Assembly: GCA_016179685.1 (NCBI GenBank)
Contig: JACPCR010000069.1
Coordinates: 1 to 64,000 of the forward strand
Length of the DNA stretch: 64,000 bases
Source: Planctomycetota bacterium
Lineage (GTDB): Bacteria; Planctomycetota; PUPC01; JACPCR01
Direction: 5' to 3'
Both the position numbers and the translations under genes were made by a program. Positions 7,723-15,757 of this stretch are shown here, one piece after another. Below the pieces are notes generated by a model that did no database searches, had not been told where the DNA came from, and was given only the letters and a program-made list of their open reading frames with translations. Each line of letters opens with the position of its first letter. Positions within the stretch are counted from its first letter, which is position 1.

Positions 7723-8582
7723 TCCTCCGTGTCGTTCATACAACGAGTTACACTTATAGTGCTCCGGTCTTTCTTGAACCGCATAGCTTTCGGCTTCATC
7801 CCCGGTCCGATGGCTACCAGCGGCCCGTCCGTGCCCATCTTCAAGTCGATCCTCGACCTGGGGTCTGCACGGCCTGCCTGGACGCAGAAGGGAATCAGGT
7901 TTTCCATGCCTGGTTCGACGGCAAGACAACCCGGCTGGGGGTCCGGTCCGAGTTCGAGGTGGAGACCCTCCGGGTCAATCCATTCGATTACATCGTGACG
8001 GAGGCATCGGCGTGCCGTGTTCCAGCGGAATATAGCCGAGGACTCAGCGCCTTGTTGTCTCCCTACTGTGCCGTGGCCCCGGCCTGCGGTGCAGTCGCCG
8101 AGTTGGCGCGTACGCTGGCCCGGGAGTCAGGCGGCGAAACTCTGGCCTTTTTGTCGCTTCTCGCCCGCCGGATTTTCGAGACGACGGAGCGCGTGGTCCG
8201 TGAGGATGGCGGCCCGCTGCCGGCCGAGGAGACCTTGCGGACACGGCAGGGGGCCTGCCGGGACCTCGCGGTGCTTTACGTGGAGTCGTGCCGGGCCATG
8301 GGGTTGGCCGCGCGATTCGTCAGCGGTTACCACGCCAGCAGGGAGACTCGGGACCGCCGTTTCATGCATGCCTGGGCGGAGGTGTACGTGCCCGGGGGAG
8401 GATGGCGCGGGTATGACCCGTCCTGGGGCCTGGCTGTATCGGACCGGCACGTGGCCGTGGCGGCGAGCGCCGCATCGCACGGGGCCGCCCCCGTATCCGG
8501 CATATTCCGAGGTGATGGAGCAACTTCCCGGATGGCAGCCGAGTTGACCATCCAGATCGGTCCGCCGGGTGCAGGCGAGTAG
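7719..8582 (+). CDS. Transglutaminase-like cysteine protease of the Anbu operon
   Basis: A 287-aa protein with the bacterial transglutaminase N-terminal region (MILRVVHTTSYTYSAPVFLE) followed by the catalytic core: Cys180 in QGACRDLAVLYVESCRAMG, His217 in FMHAWAEVYVPGGGW and Asp233 in GYDPSWG. These form the papain-like triad. ATG 7719 overlaps the Anbu stop (ATGA). It is the last gene of the operon; its TAG stop (8580-8582) lies within the left arm of the perfect hairpin at 8576-8625. The probable role is cleavage or transfer at amide bonds of the operon's peptide substrate. Confidence 0.93.
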   Translation: MILRVVHTTSYTYSAPVFLEPHSFRLHPRSDGYQRPVRAHLQVDPRPGVCTACLDAEGNQVFHAWFDGKTTRLGVRSEFEVETLRVNPFDYIVTEASACRVPAEYSRGLSALLSPYCAVAPACGAVAELARTLARESGGETLAFLSLLARRIFETTERVVREDGGPLPAEETLRTRQGACRDLAVLYVESCRAMGLAARFVSGYHASRETRDRRFMHAWAEVYVPGGGWRGYDPSWGLAVSDRHVAVAASAASHGAAPVSGIFRGDGATSRMAAELTIQIGPPGAGE

Positions 8583-8625
8583 ACGAGCTCGCCAGTGCAC
8601 CCGCACTGGCGAGCTCGTCTACTCG
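8576..8625. terminator. Covarying-stem hairpin, member ii: shared 3' end of two convergent operons
   Basis: Perfect inverted repeat of 23 bp (8576-8598 with 8603-8625), loop ACCC. The left arm contains GAGTAG, giving the transglutaminase gene its last Glu codon and TAG stop; read on the other strand the right arm also gives GAGTAG, the last Glu and TAG of the convergent FAD-oxidoreductase gene. There is no T-tract on either side. Bidirectional termination or RNA 3'-end protection is the likely role. It belongs to a family with 3895-3942, 46418-46455 and, more distantly, 62541-62582. Confidence 0.75.
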
Positions 8626-10058
8626 ATATCAGCGGCAGAGGAGCGGACACGCGTTTCCGCCGTTGAAAATGAGGCGGTAAGCGCGGCCATGGGGATGGGC
8701 TTGAGGGGCGGGCGCGGCGTGAGAATGCCCGATGCCTCGACGGGCTGGCCGCTTTCCTGCGCGATCAACTCGGCCATGATCGGGCCGCAGATGCGGCCCT
8801 GGCAGTAGCCCATCCCGCCGCGGGTGCAGCGCTTGACCTCGTTGCAGGTGCGGCATCCGTCGCGGACGGCGGCCCGGATATCGCCCACGGTGACCTCCTC
8901 GCAACGGCAGACGGGAGTGTCATCGAGGGCGAGCTGCCAGAGCCCGGGCTTGGGCTGGAAGATGCGGTTCATCGACGAGGAGAGCGGCAGGAGGCGATCG
9001 AGGCGCTCATGGGCGAGGGCGAGGCGCGGTTCGCTCTGGGAGGGTGCGCAAGCGTTGAGGGATTCGGCGATGGCGAGCCCGGCAATCTTTCCCTCGGTAA
9101 TGGCTTTCTCGGCCCCGCCGATGCCGGTGACCTCCCCCGCGGCATAGACCGCGCGGACCGACGTTTCCTGCCGAGGGTCCACCGTGACGGACCAACCCCC
9201 GCGGTCGAATTGATAGGCATGGCGGCATCCGAAGAGTCGGGTCAGATCGTTGCCGGGCAGGAAGCCGTATCCCAAGGCGAGGCAATCGACCTCGTACCGG
9301 GCGGTTGAGCGGGGCCGAACGACCCCGCGGCCGTCGATCTCGGCGGTTTCGACGGCTTCGACGGCCTGTCGGCCGAGGGCGCGAGTGACGGCGCGGCGGA
9401 ACACCTGAGGCACCCCGGCGGCCCGGAGCACCCGCCGGGCGCGAAGGGCCTGTCCCACCCGGCTGAGGACGGCCCGTGGATTCTGGGCCAGGGGAAGCCA
9501 GTCGCGGGGTTGGGTAGCCTCGAGGACGGCGGCGACCTGCACGCCGGCCTCCAGGAGCTGAGCGGCGACGATCCAGGACAGGAAACCCGTGCCGGCCACA
9601 AGCGCACGATGGCCGGGCCGAACTCCCTGGGCCTGGACCAGGCACTGGGCGCCTCCCAGGGTGAAGACGCCGGGCAGGGTCCAGCCGGGAAAGGGGATCA
9701 GGCGCTGGTAGGCTCCGGTAGCGACCAGGATGCGATCGGCGTGCAGTGTTTCCATGCCGTCCGGCCCCCGAAGCGCCAGGGCCATATCCCCCGCGAGGCC
9801 CCAGACCTGGGTCTCGGGACGCTGTTCGATCGGGAGAAGGCCGAGCCGGCGAAGGAGGTCCCTCCCCTCGGCCCGTGTCCGGTCCGGCGGCGGCGGCGTC
9901 CGCGGGGACAGGGTCGGCGGCGGCCGGCGGAGGAACTGTCCGCCCGGCTGCGCGTATTCGTCGAGGAGGGCGACCTGGACACCGAGCTCGGCGGCGGTGA
10001 CGGCCGCGGCGATGCCGGCGGGACCCGCGCCGATGATGGCCAGTTCGGTTCGGCTCAT
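8619..10058 (-). CDS. FAD/NAD(P)-binding dehydrogenase subunit (HcnB/opine oxidase A-like)
   Basis: A 479-aa flavoprotein. The start is ATG 10058, giving MSRTELAIIGAGPAGIAAA, a textbook N-terminal GxGxxG Rossmann motif, and overlapping the previous gene's stop (ATGA). A second dinucleotide-binding segment follows mid-protein (HRALVAGTGFLSWI), then the ATG-type motif RAVYAAGEVTGIGG. The C-terminus has CRCEEVTVGDIRAAVRDGC and a cysteine cluster KRCTRGGMGYCQGRICG, the BFD-like [2Fe-2S] domain of HcnB, opine oxidase and hydroxyproline dehydrogenase subunits. It should pass electrons from a deaminating flavoenzyme; the substrate is unknown. The TAG stop lies in the shared hairpin. Confidence 0.9.
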   Translation of the reverse strand: MSRTELAIIGAGPAGIAAAVTAAELGVQVALLDEYAQPGGQFLRRPPPTLSPRTPPPPDRTRAEGRDLLRRLGLLPIEQRPETQVWGLAGDMALALRGPDGMETLHADRILVATGAYQRLIPFPGWTLPGVFTLGGAQCLVQAQGVRPGHRALVAGTGFLSWIVAAQLLEAGVQVAAVLEATQPRDWLPLAQNPRAVLSRVGQALRARRVLRAAGVPQVFRRAVTRALGRQAVEAVETAEIDGRGVVRPRSTARYEVDCLALGYGFLPGNDLTRLFGCRHAYQFDRGGWSVTVDPRQETSVRAVYAAGEVTGIGGAEKAITEGKIAGLAIAESLNACAPSQSEPRLALAHERLDRLLPLSSSMNRIFQPKPGLWQLALDDTPVCRCEEVTVGDIRAAVRDGCRTCNEVKRCTRGGMGYCQGRICGPIMAELIAQESGQPVEASGILTPRPPLKPIPMAALTASFSTAETRVRSSAADIE

Positions 10059-10342
10059 ATCTCGAGTCTCACCTTCATGTGGGGCCGGCACCGGACGAGG
10101 CAGGCCTGGACGCGGCCGAGCCCCTCCACGTTGACGAGGCAGCCGAAGCAAGCGCCCATGCCGCAGCAGGGGCCTCGGAGTGCGCCTCGCGGCCCGCGGC
10201 CGAACGCGAGGATGCCCGCGGCCACCAGTGTGGCAACCAGGGTCTCGCCCGGAAAGGCCCGGATGGGCCGGCCGTTGACCTCGATCTCGAATCCCGGGGC
10301 TCGGTCCATGTCCGAGCGCCGTCGGTCCATCTCAGGCAACAT
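10055..10342 (-). CDS. Small [2Fe-2S] ferredoxin-like subunit (HcnA/opine oxidase-like)
   Basis: A 95-aa subunit with the plant-type ferredoxin fold. FEIEVNGRPIRAFPGETLVA is followed by the cluster ligands in PCCGMGACFGCLVNVEG and a later Cys in RVQACLV, the spacing seen in HcnA and the N-terminus of sarcosine oxidase alpha. ATG 10342 overlaps the end of the upstream HcnC-like gene by 11 nt; ATG 10330 and one codon group later are alternatives. Its stop overlaps the HcnB-like start by 4 nt. It is the electron-transfer link in a three-subunit dehydrogenase. Confidence 0.87.
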   Translation of the reverse strand: MLPEMDRRRSDMDRAPGFEIEVNGRPIRAFPGETLVATLVAAGILAFGRGPRGALRGPCCGMGACFGCLVNVEGLGRVQACLVRCRPHMKVRLEI

Positions 10343-11474
10343 GGAAATGCTCCGGCACGGAGGGGATCGCCGAGAGAAATCGCATGGGTCTCAGGTCCGT
10401 CAGGCCCGGGCCGAGGCTGCCGCGGGCGATCCAATCCGCCAGCAACCGGGCGGTGATCGGAGCCAGAAGAAGCCCATTGCGAAAGTGTCCCGCATTCATG
10501 TAGACGTTCTCAAAGCCGGGCATGCCGCCCACGATCGGCAACTCGTCGGGAGTGTGGGGCCGCAAGCGCGCCCAGGTGCGCAGGACGAGGACGTCTTGAA
10601 GCCGCGGGAGAGCGCGGGCGGCAAGCGAACAAATATGGCGAAAATTATCCCAGGGAGCGGTGGTGTCGTATCCCGTAAAGGCGAGGGTCCCGCCAGCGAT
10701 CACGTTGCCTCCCGCGGTCTGTATCAGGCTGATGCCGCAGAAAACCGGCGTATGAAGCTGCCAGGGGACGCGCTCGGTGACAATGGCCTGCCCACGGCCA
10801 GGCTGAATGGGGAGGGGCAGGGCCAGCTCCGGAAGGCGTGCCGCCCATGGCCCCGCACAGTTGACAAATCGGCCTGCGCGGACCGTGCCGGAAGGCGTTC
10901 GGAGCGCCAGCAATCGGCCCGAGGCGACATCGGCCCCGACCACCTCGCAACGGGGCAACAGCTCTACCCGGCGGCGGTGCAGGGCTCGGATGAGGCTCCA
11001 GCAGACCATGAGCGGGTTGACGTGACACTCGCGGGGAAAGTGGAGGCCGCCCGTAATCTCCTCGGACAACCCCGGCTGCAATTCACGCACGGCCCGCCCA
11101 TCGAGGATCGAACAGGCGGGCGGATCGTCCACGCACGCACGGACCTGGGCCCGAAGGATGTCCATCTCCTCCGCGGAAAAGGCCAGAGCGATGACCCCAT
11201 TTCGCCTGAATTCGAACTCCATGCCCGGTTGGGCGCTCAACTCGGCGTAAAGTTCACGGCTGGCATGAGCGAGTCTGCGGAAACTGCCGCCCAGAGTCAG
11301 TCCCTCGAATTCTGCCCAGACGCCGCCGAGGTTGGCCGAGGACGCCTCTCCGGCCAAGTCACCGCGCTCGAGGAGCGCGATCGGACCCACGCCTGCCTCG
11401 GCCAGGTAGTAAGCCGTGGCGAGCCCGATTACCCCTCCACCGATAATGACCGTGTCATAGGACTTCTGCGGCAT
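10332..11474 (-). CDS. FAD-dependent D-amino-acid-oxidase-family dehydrogenase (HcnC-like catalytic subunit)
   Basis: A 380-aa DAO-family flavoprotein that begins MPQKSYDTVIIGGGVIGLAT (GxGxxG), with LERGDLAGEASSANLGG in the FAD-binding region and a typical C-terminal RLRPHTPDELPIVGGMPG followed by AGHFRNGLLLAPITARLLADW. The start ATG 11474 is preferred over 11498 because the eight extra codons fall in a direct repeat. Together with the next two genes it makes an HcnABC/opine-oxidase-type complex that oxidises an amine, imino acid or opine. True cyanide synthesis cannot be inferred from sequence alone. Confidence 0.9.
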   Translation of the reverse strand: MPQKSYDTVIIGGGVIGLATAYYLAEAGVGPIALLERGDLAGEASSANLGGVWAEFEGLTLGGSFRRLAHASRELYAELSAQPGMEFEFRRNGVIALAFSAEEMDILRAQVRACVDDPPACSILDGRAVRELQPGLSEEITGGLHFPRECHVNPLMVCWSLIRALHRRRVELLPRCEVVGADVASGRLLALRTPSGTVRAGRFVNCAGPWAARLPELALPLPIQPGRGQAIVTERVPWQLHTPVFCGISLIQTAGGNVIAGGTLAFTGYDTTAPWDNFRHICSLAARALPRLQDVLVLRTWARLRPHTPDELPIVGGMPGFENVYMNAGHFRNGLLLAPITARLLADWIARGSLGPGLTDLRPMRFLSAIPSVPEHFHVA

Positions 11475-11580
11475 GGGACCCTCGGGTACGCGGGACATGC
11501 GCGCGTCCAGGCGAGCCGCCCGGTGCTACTTGAATGGGATCATCGGGTACGCGGGACCTGCGGCATAAGCCGCGTCCAAG
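11474..11580. repeat. Direct repeat upstream of the HcnC-like gene
   Basis: TCGGGTACGCGGGAC occurs at 11482-11496 and again at 11543-11557, each preceded by ATGGGAnC and followed by a TGCG and a CGCGTCCA element. The two units are about 61 bp apart. They could be paired regulatory sites or short duplicated repeats; the interval otherwise shows no gene. Confidence 0.5.
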
Positions 11581-11671
11581 CTGTTCCCAGTGTTACCGGT
11601 GCAAGAACTGCATCGGGCCTGCGTAGACTCCGAAATTATTGCCGGATTTCGCACTCTGCATCCCCGTTGGT

Positions 11672-11681
11672 CAAACGTTTG
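11672..11681. promoter_or_regulatory. LacI-family-like operator palindrome upstream of the URO-D gene
   Basis: CAAACGTTTG, a perfect palindrome with the central CG typical of LacI/PurR/CcpA-type operators, lies 42 bp before the start of the URO-D gene. No LacI gene is in the window. The palindrome is seen; the regulator class is inferred from the core. Confidence 0.35.
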
Positions 11682-11723
11682 CAAAAGGTTTTCCGCACGC
11701 TTCATCCATTACCGAGGTGAGAA

Positions 11724-12875
11724 ATGATGACGAACCGCGAGCGCATATTGGCCTTGCTTTCAGGCAAGATTCCGGACCGGCTACCGTGGATTCCCCGCTT
11801 GCTGCTCTGGTACAACGCGCGGCAACTGGAGGGGACCCTTCCGCCGCGTTATCGGAACTGGAAGCTTCGAGATATAGAAAAGGACCTGGGCATGGGCACT
11901 CCGGCCCGGGACGGCAGGGTCTTCAGGACGGCGGTGCGGGGAGTCGAAGTGACGACAAAGAGCCGCAATGGGATGGAAGCGGCGACGGAATACCGTACCC
12001 CTGCCGGGACGGTTCAGACCTTGACACGGGGCAGCCAGCTTCTCAGGTCGAAAGGCATCATGGACCTGGAGGTGGAGCACATCATCAAGCGCCCGGAAGA
12101 CTACGCCGTGGCCGAGTACTTGGTGGAACATACGGAATACACGCCATGTTATGACGAGTACCTGGCCTATGAGGGGGAGATCGGCGATGACGGCTACCCT
12201 TTGGTGGCCGTCGGAGACTGCCCTTTCCATCACTGGTTGAAGAACCTCGTGGGCTATAACCAGGGCTACTATCATCTGAACGACACTTCAGAGAAGGTGG
12301 AGCGGCTTCTGAATCTGATGACGCAGAAGGATCGGGAGGTGCTTTGGCCAATAGTGGCGAAGTCGCCGGCCAAGCTCTTCCTGCACGGCCTACATTTCGA
12401 TTCGGACATGACGCCGCCGCCGATTTACGAGCGCTACATCCGCCCCTACTACCAGGAGTTCACCGATCTGCTCCACCGGCACGGCAAGTATTTGTGCATG
12501 CACGCCGACGCGGACAGCCGCCGAATTCTTGCGCAAATCCGGGACTCCGGCTTCGACATGGCGGAGACTTTCACGACCGAGCCGATGGTGACGTGCACGC
12601 TGGCGGAGGCCCGGAAGGTTTTCGGTCGGCGGGTGGTGGTCTGGGGCGGGGTCCCGTCCGTGATTCTTGAAAATGCCTATTCAGACGAGTATTTCGAGTC
12701 GTACATGGAAAAAGTGTTCCGGACGATCGCTCCGGGCGACGCGTTCATGCTCGGGGTAGCCGATAACGTGATGCCGGATGCAAAAATCGAGCGCCTGGCG
12801 CGCATCACCGAGATGGTGGAGGAATGGGGCGCATACCCCGTGCGACTCCCTGACCGTGTTCCTGCAGGGTCTTAG
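11724..12875 (+). CDS. URO-D-fold protein (uroporphyrinogen decarboxylase/methyltransferase superfamily)
   Basis: A 383-aa URO-D (PF01208-type) protein, recognisable by MTNRERILALLSGKIPDRLP at the N-terminus, KLFLHGLHFDSDM in the middle, and the helix/strand pattern YLCMHADADSRRILAQIRDS and VWGGVPSVILEN in the C-terminal barrel. Members outside haem synthesis are often corrinoid methyltransferases or act on modified sugars; the catalytic substrate cannot be read here. It is not haem HemE, because the conserved FAGR-type N-terminal motif is absent. Shine-Dalgarno GAGGTGAG precedes ATG 11724. It is monocistronic and followed by a dispersed repeat. Confidence 0.85.
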   Translation: MMTNRERILALLSGKIPDRLPWIPRLLLWYNARQLEGTLPPRYRNWKLRDIEKDLGMGTPARDGRVFRTAVRGVEVTTKSRNGMEAATEYRTPAGTVQTLTRGSQLLRSKGIMDLEVEHIIKRPEDYAVAEYLVEHTEYTPCYDEYLAYEGEIGDDGYPLVAVGDCPFHHWLKNLVGYNQGYYHLNDTSEKVERLLNLMTQKDREVLWPIVAKSPAKLFLHGLHFDSDMTPPPIYERYIRPYYQEFTDLLHRHGKYLCMHADADSRRILAQIRDSGFDMAETFTTEPMVTCTLAEARKVFGRRVVVWGGVPSVILENAYSDEYFESYMEKVFRTIAPGDAFMLGVADNVMPDAKIERLARITEMVEEWGAYPVRLPDRVPAGS

Positions 12876-13088
12876 CCCGCATTTTTCACACGGCGTGTTC
12901 GAATTGCGCCCTGCGGGCTTCGACTCGCACGACTGGTTTCGTTCTCGCTCAGGGCTAGCCCGGGTCGGTGTGCCAGGAACGCCGCGTTGTAGCCCGCACT
13001 GCAACGGATTGCTGCACACGCGGATATCGAGCGTGCCGTTGCGGCTTGTGAGAAATCCGGGGAGACGCCCAGTGGGGCGTTTCCTTTC

Positions 13089-13236
13089 TTAAGGTGAACG
13101 AAGCCCGCAACCGGACAAGGCTGGAAAAGGTGTCAGGGTTCAGGGTTCAGGAATCAACTGACACCTGACACCTTTCAACTTCTCCGCCGGGTGCCCGCGC
13201 CAGCGGGCGCGGTGAAGTTACACCCTTAGACTCTAT
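13089..13236 (+). repeat. Two-hairpin dispersed repeat, copy D
   Basis: Begins CTTAAGGTGAACGAAGCCCGC (the 5' hairpin is degenerate) and carries GGTGTCAGGGTTCAGG and CTGACACCTGACACCTTTC. The 3' hairpin GCCCGC/GCGGGC is slightly enlarged (13194-13209). It ends TTAGACTCTA. It sits between the end of the URO-D gene and the convergent PhyH gene; the 213 bp before it show no gene. Confidence 0.78.
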
Positions 13237-13302
13237 TGCGCTGCCCGGGGTGGTGTCGGAAATGGGAGGTGCGGGGGCTGGCGGCCACCGAACCCCCATT
13301 GC

Positions 13303-14136
13303 CTAAGCGCCGGCCACGGACAGGCGGCGCGAGCGGTTGGGCTTCCACTTGGGGGAATGGCCGGCCAGCCAGGCGTGCCGCCACTCGAAATAGGCGGGAC
13401 TGTAGAGCACATCGAGGATCGTGGCTCGCTTCTGGTAGGGAAGGTAGTTGCCGCAGTGCCAGCCGTAGGCACGGTAAAGCAGAAGGTCGCCGGCGTGCAG
13501 ATGGACCTGCACGGCGGCGGGCATGCTGCGGGTATGCTCGAGATGCATCTGCTCGAGGGCCACGAGGTCTCCGCCCTCACGAAGCCGCTTCTCCCGGTCC
13601 GGGTCGGGGCCCCGGCTGGCGGCCAGCTCGGCCGGGCTGTCCTGAGTACGCAGGTGGCTGCCCGGAACGTACCAGGTGCAGTGGTCGTCATAGAGCGCTG
13701 CGTTGATCTGGTTCAGGGAGTCCCAATCGAGGACAAAGTCGGCGTACTCCGCTTCCGTTTCGAACCGGCAATTCTGCCGGTTGATGTCCCGATGCCAAGT
13801 AATGGACCAAGGATGGACCGGGGGCTCGATGAAGACGCCCATGACGTCGAGTCGTCCGTAGAAGGCGTCGGGACCCAGGACTTGCCGGAAGGCATGGTGG
13901 AGTGCGGGCAGGTCGGCGTAATGGCGGAAGGGCAGGGTATCGATCGATTCCGCGTAGGCACTGATGGGCTGGAAGCGTTGGGGCTGTCCGCCATGGGCCT
14001 GGCGGACGAGCGCTGCGGCCTTGTCGGATTCCCGACGCAGGTCCGTGATCAGGCTCGCGGGCAGGATACCCCGCAGGATGGTGTAGCCGTTCTGAAAGAA
14101 ACCAGCCACGTCCGTGGGTGAAAGAGGCGTAGTCAT
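13303..14136 (-). CDS. Phytanoyl-CoA dioxygenase-family (PhyH) Fe(II)/2-oxoglutarate oxygenase
   Basis: A 277-aa PhyH protein. The double-stranded beta-helix iron site is visible as His-x-Asp in ITWHRDINRQN and the distal His in YGWHCGNYLPYQKR, whose Arg would bind 2-oxoglutarate. WYVPGSHLRT is the usual connecting strand. Such enzymes hydroxylate diverse small molecules in these phyla; the substrate is unknown. Start ATG 14136 overlaps by 4 nt the stop of a collapsed sulfatase frame upstream, implying it was the second gene of a sulfatase-PhyH operon. Confidence 0.88.
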   Translation of the reverse strand: MTTPLSPTDVAGFFQNGYTILRGILPASLITDLRRESDKAAALVRQAHGGQPQRFQPISAYAESIDTLPFRHYADLPALHHAFRQVLGPDAFYGRLDVMGVFIEPPVHPWSITWHRDINRQNCRFETEAEYADFVLDWDSLNQINAALYDDHCTWYVPGSHLRTQDSPAELAASRGPDPDREKRLREGGDLVALEQMHLEHTRSMPAAVQVHLHAGDLLLYRAYGWHCGNYLPYQKRATILDVLYSPAYFEWRHAWLAGHSPKWKPNRSRRLSVAGA

Positions 14137-14282
14137 GGATGGACCTCCAGCGAGAGGAAATCTTCGGTTTCTTGCATGAACGCGTCGAGGTGCGGCGTGC
14201 GGACCGGAAGCGCTGCCTAGCAGGAAAGACAGTCCCGGCGCAGGTGATCGGCCATCAACAGGATGATGTGTGGTCGTTTCAT
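14133..14282 (-). pseudogene. Collapsed sulfatase: N-terminus joined to a short C-terminal remnant
   Basis: ATG 14282 starts MKRPHIILLMADHLRRDCLS, the unmistakable sulfatase N-terminus (metal-binding Asp in the MAD motif). Codon 22 is TAG (14217-14219), exactly where the family's CYG tyrosine belongs. The frame then continues AALPVRTPHLDAFMQETEDF to a TGA that overlaps the PhyH start. VRTPHLDAF matches the conserved VRTPNLD strand, so only about 50 of roughly 450 codons remain. The catalytic Cys/Ser site is gone. It is non-functional unless the assembly has dropped sequence. Confidence 0.75.
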
Positions 14283-14647
14283 GTGAGGCTACGCCACCCC
14301 TGTTCGGGCGGGCGGTGACCCGCCGTTTCGGTCACTCCAGATCATCGGCTGCGAAGACGCCAATGCATGTTTCCGTGTCTTAGGAATGAGACTATAAGCG
14401 GCCAGCCGGAACGTGCAAACGCCACTCGAAAGCAGGACTTGACCCCAGGGTGCTGAGGCGTTAGCTTTGGCCGGGCGGGAGCGAGGAATTTTTGGGGCGT
14501 CTCAATGACGCGCCGCGTGTCCGCCGATGGGCGACAGCAGGCAGGCGTAGAGCGGCTCGGACAACGGCTGAATCCGTTACTCCAACTGGGGTTGCGGCCC
14601 GTGCCGTGGTAGGGAGTACGAATCACGAACGCGGGAGGGCGTCTTCG
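14283..14647. other. Divergent intergenic region
   Basis: The 365 bp between the sulfatase remnant (minus) and the first Gfo/Idh/MocA gene (plus) should contain both promoters. A hairpin-like GGGCGGGCGGTGACCCGCC lies at about 14307-14325. GGGAGGG before ATG 14648 is the Shine-Dalgarno of the plus gene. Long open frames here are antisense shadows. Confidence 0.4.
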
Positions 14648-15757
14648 ATGTCCGGGTCTGGAGTTTTGCGTGTCGGGCTCGTCGGCTGCGGCGGCATGGG
14701 GCGTACCCACATCAGAACCCTGCAGGGGCTGCGCGGTTTCAAAGTGGTGGGCCTCTGCGACATCGCCCAGGCGGCGGCGGATAGGGCGGGCCAGGACTTC
14801 GGCGTGTCGGCCCGCTTCACCGACTTCGAAAAGATGCTGGACGCGGTCGAACTGGACCTGGTGGTGGTGGCGACGCATCCGCGGTGGCATCGGGCGCCGA
14901 CGGTGGCAGCGGCCCGCCGGCGCATCCACGTGCTCTGCGAAAAGCCCATGGCCCTGGACCTGGCCGAGGCCGACGAGATGGTCGAGGCCGCACGGGAGTC
15001 CGGCGTCCGGCTCGCCATCCACCAGCAAAACCACGTCAACCCGGGCATTCGCAAGGCCCAGGCCATGGTGGCCGAGGGAAGGATCGGCGAGGTCCTCCTG
15101 GTGCGCGGCCGCAACAAGGCGGGTCGCCGAAGCGGGAACGAAGTGGTGGAAATGGGGACGCACGTGGCCGACATGATGATGTGCTTCGGAGGCATTCCCC
15201 GCTGGGTCGCTGCGACGGTTCTATCAGAGGGTCGTTTCGGAACGCGGGCAGACGTCATGGATGCGCTCGAGATGTCGCCCAAGGACCATGACTCCGGATG
15301 GGTGATGGGGACGAGGGCGGTGGCCGCTTATGGTTTCGATCGAGGCATCCTGGGCGAGGTGCATTTCTTGGGATACGCCCAGATGATGCGGCCCAACTAT
15401 GGCGTCGATGTCCTGGGCACCGAGGGGCAGTTGGCCGTCCGGGCCGCCGCTGGCGTCGTCGAGGGCTCGAATCTCTGGCATCTCCCCCGGCCCATGGAAG
15501 GGACTCCATCACAGGCGTCCGACTGGAGGAGCGTGGACTTATCCGACATGGGTGTCGAGAATCCGATCGTGACCATGTACCGGCGGATGTCGGAGGCGAT
15601 CAAATCGGGTAACGAGCCGCCGAGCAGCGGTATCGAAGGCCGCTGGGCGCTCGAGATGATGCTGGGCATCTACGAATCCCACCGGCAGGATGGACGCCGA
15701 ATCCCATTGCCCCTGGCGGACCGGCAACATCCGCTCGAACGATGGCGGCAGCCATGA
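14648..15757 (+). CDS. Gfo/Idh/MocA-family NAD(P)-dependent oxidoreductase
   Basis: A 369-aa protein with the N-terminal Rossmann motif VGLVGCGGMGRTHIRTL, the strand motif DLVVVATHPRWH and the diagnostic LCEKPMALDLAEADEM around residues 95-110, whose Lys normally sits near the nicotinamide. The C-terminal alpha/beta domain follows, with GRNKAGRRSGNEVVEMGTHVAD holding the usual catalytic-region His. ATG 14648 has a GGGAGGG site 8 nt upstream. It overlaps the next family member by 4 nt, so the two are co-translated. The substrate is probably a cyclic sugar or inositol. Confidence 0.92.
   Translation: MSGSGVLRVGLVGCGGMGRTHIRTLQGLRGFKVVGLCDIAQAAADRAGQDFGVSARFTDFEKMLDAVELDLVVVATHPRWHRAPTVAAARRRIHVLCEKPMALDLAEADEMVEAARESGVRLAIHQQNHVNPGIRKAQAMVAEGRIGEVLLVRGRNKAGRRSGNEVVEMGTHVADMMMCFGGIPRWVAATVLSEGRFGTRADVMDALEMSPKDHDSGWVMGTRAVAAYGFDRGILGEVHFLGYAQMMRPNYGVDVLGTEGQLAVRAAAGVVEGSNLWHLPRPMEGTPSQASDWRSVDLSDMGVENPIVTMYRRMSEAIKSGNEPPSSGIEGRWALEMMLGIYESHRQDGRRIPLPLADRQHPLERWRQP

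Noticed and set aside
9510-11720. 736-aa plus-strand frame
   Set aside because: Antisense shadow over the HcnABC-like genes; composition is low-complexity and motif-free.
14217-14219. TAG in the sulfatase remnant as pyrrolysine or readthrough
   Set aside because: The gene also lacks almost all of its catalytic domain, so recoding would not rescue it.
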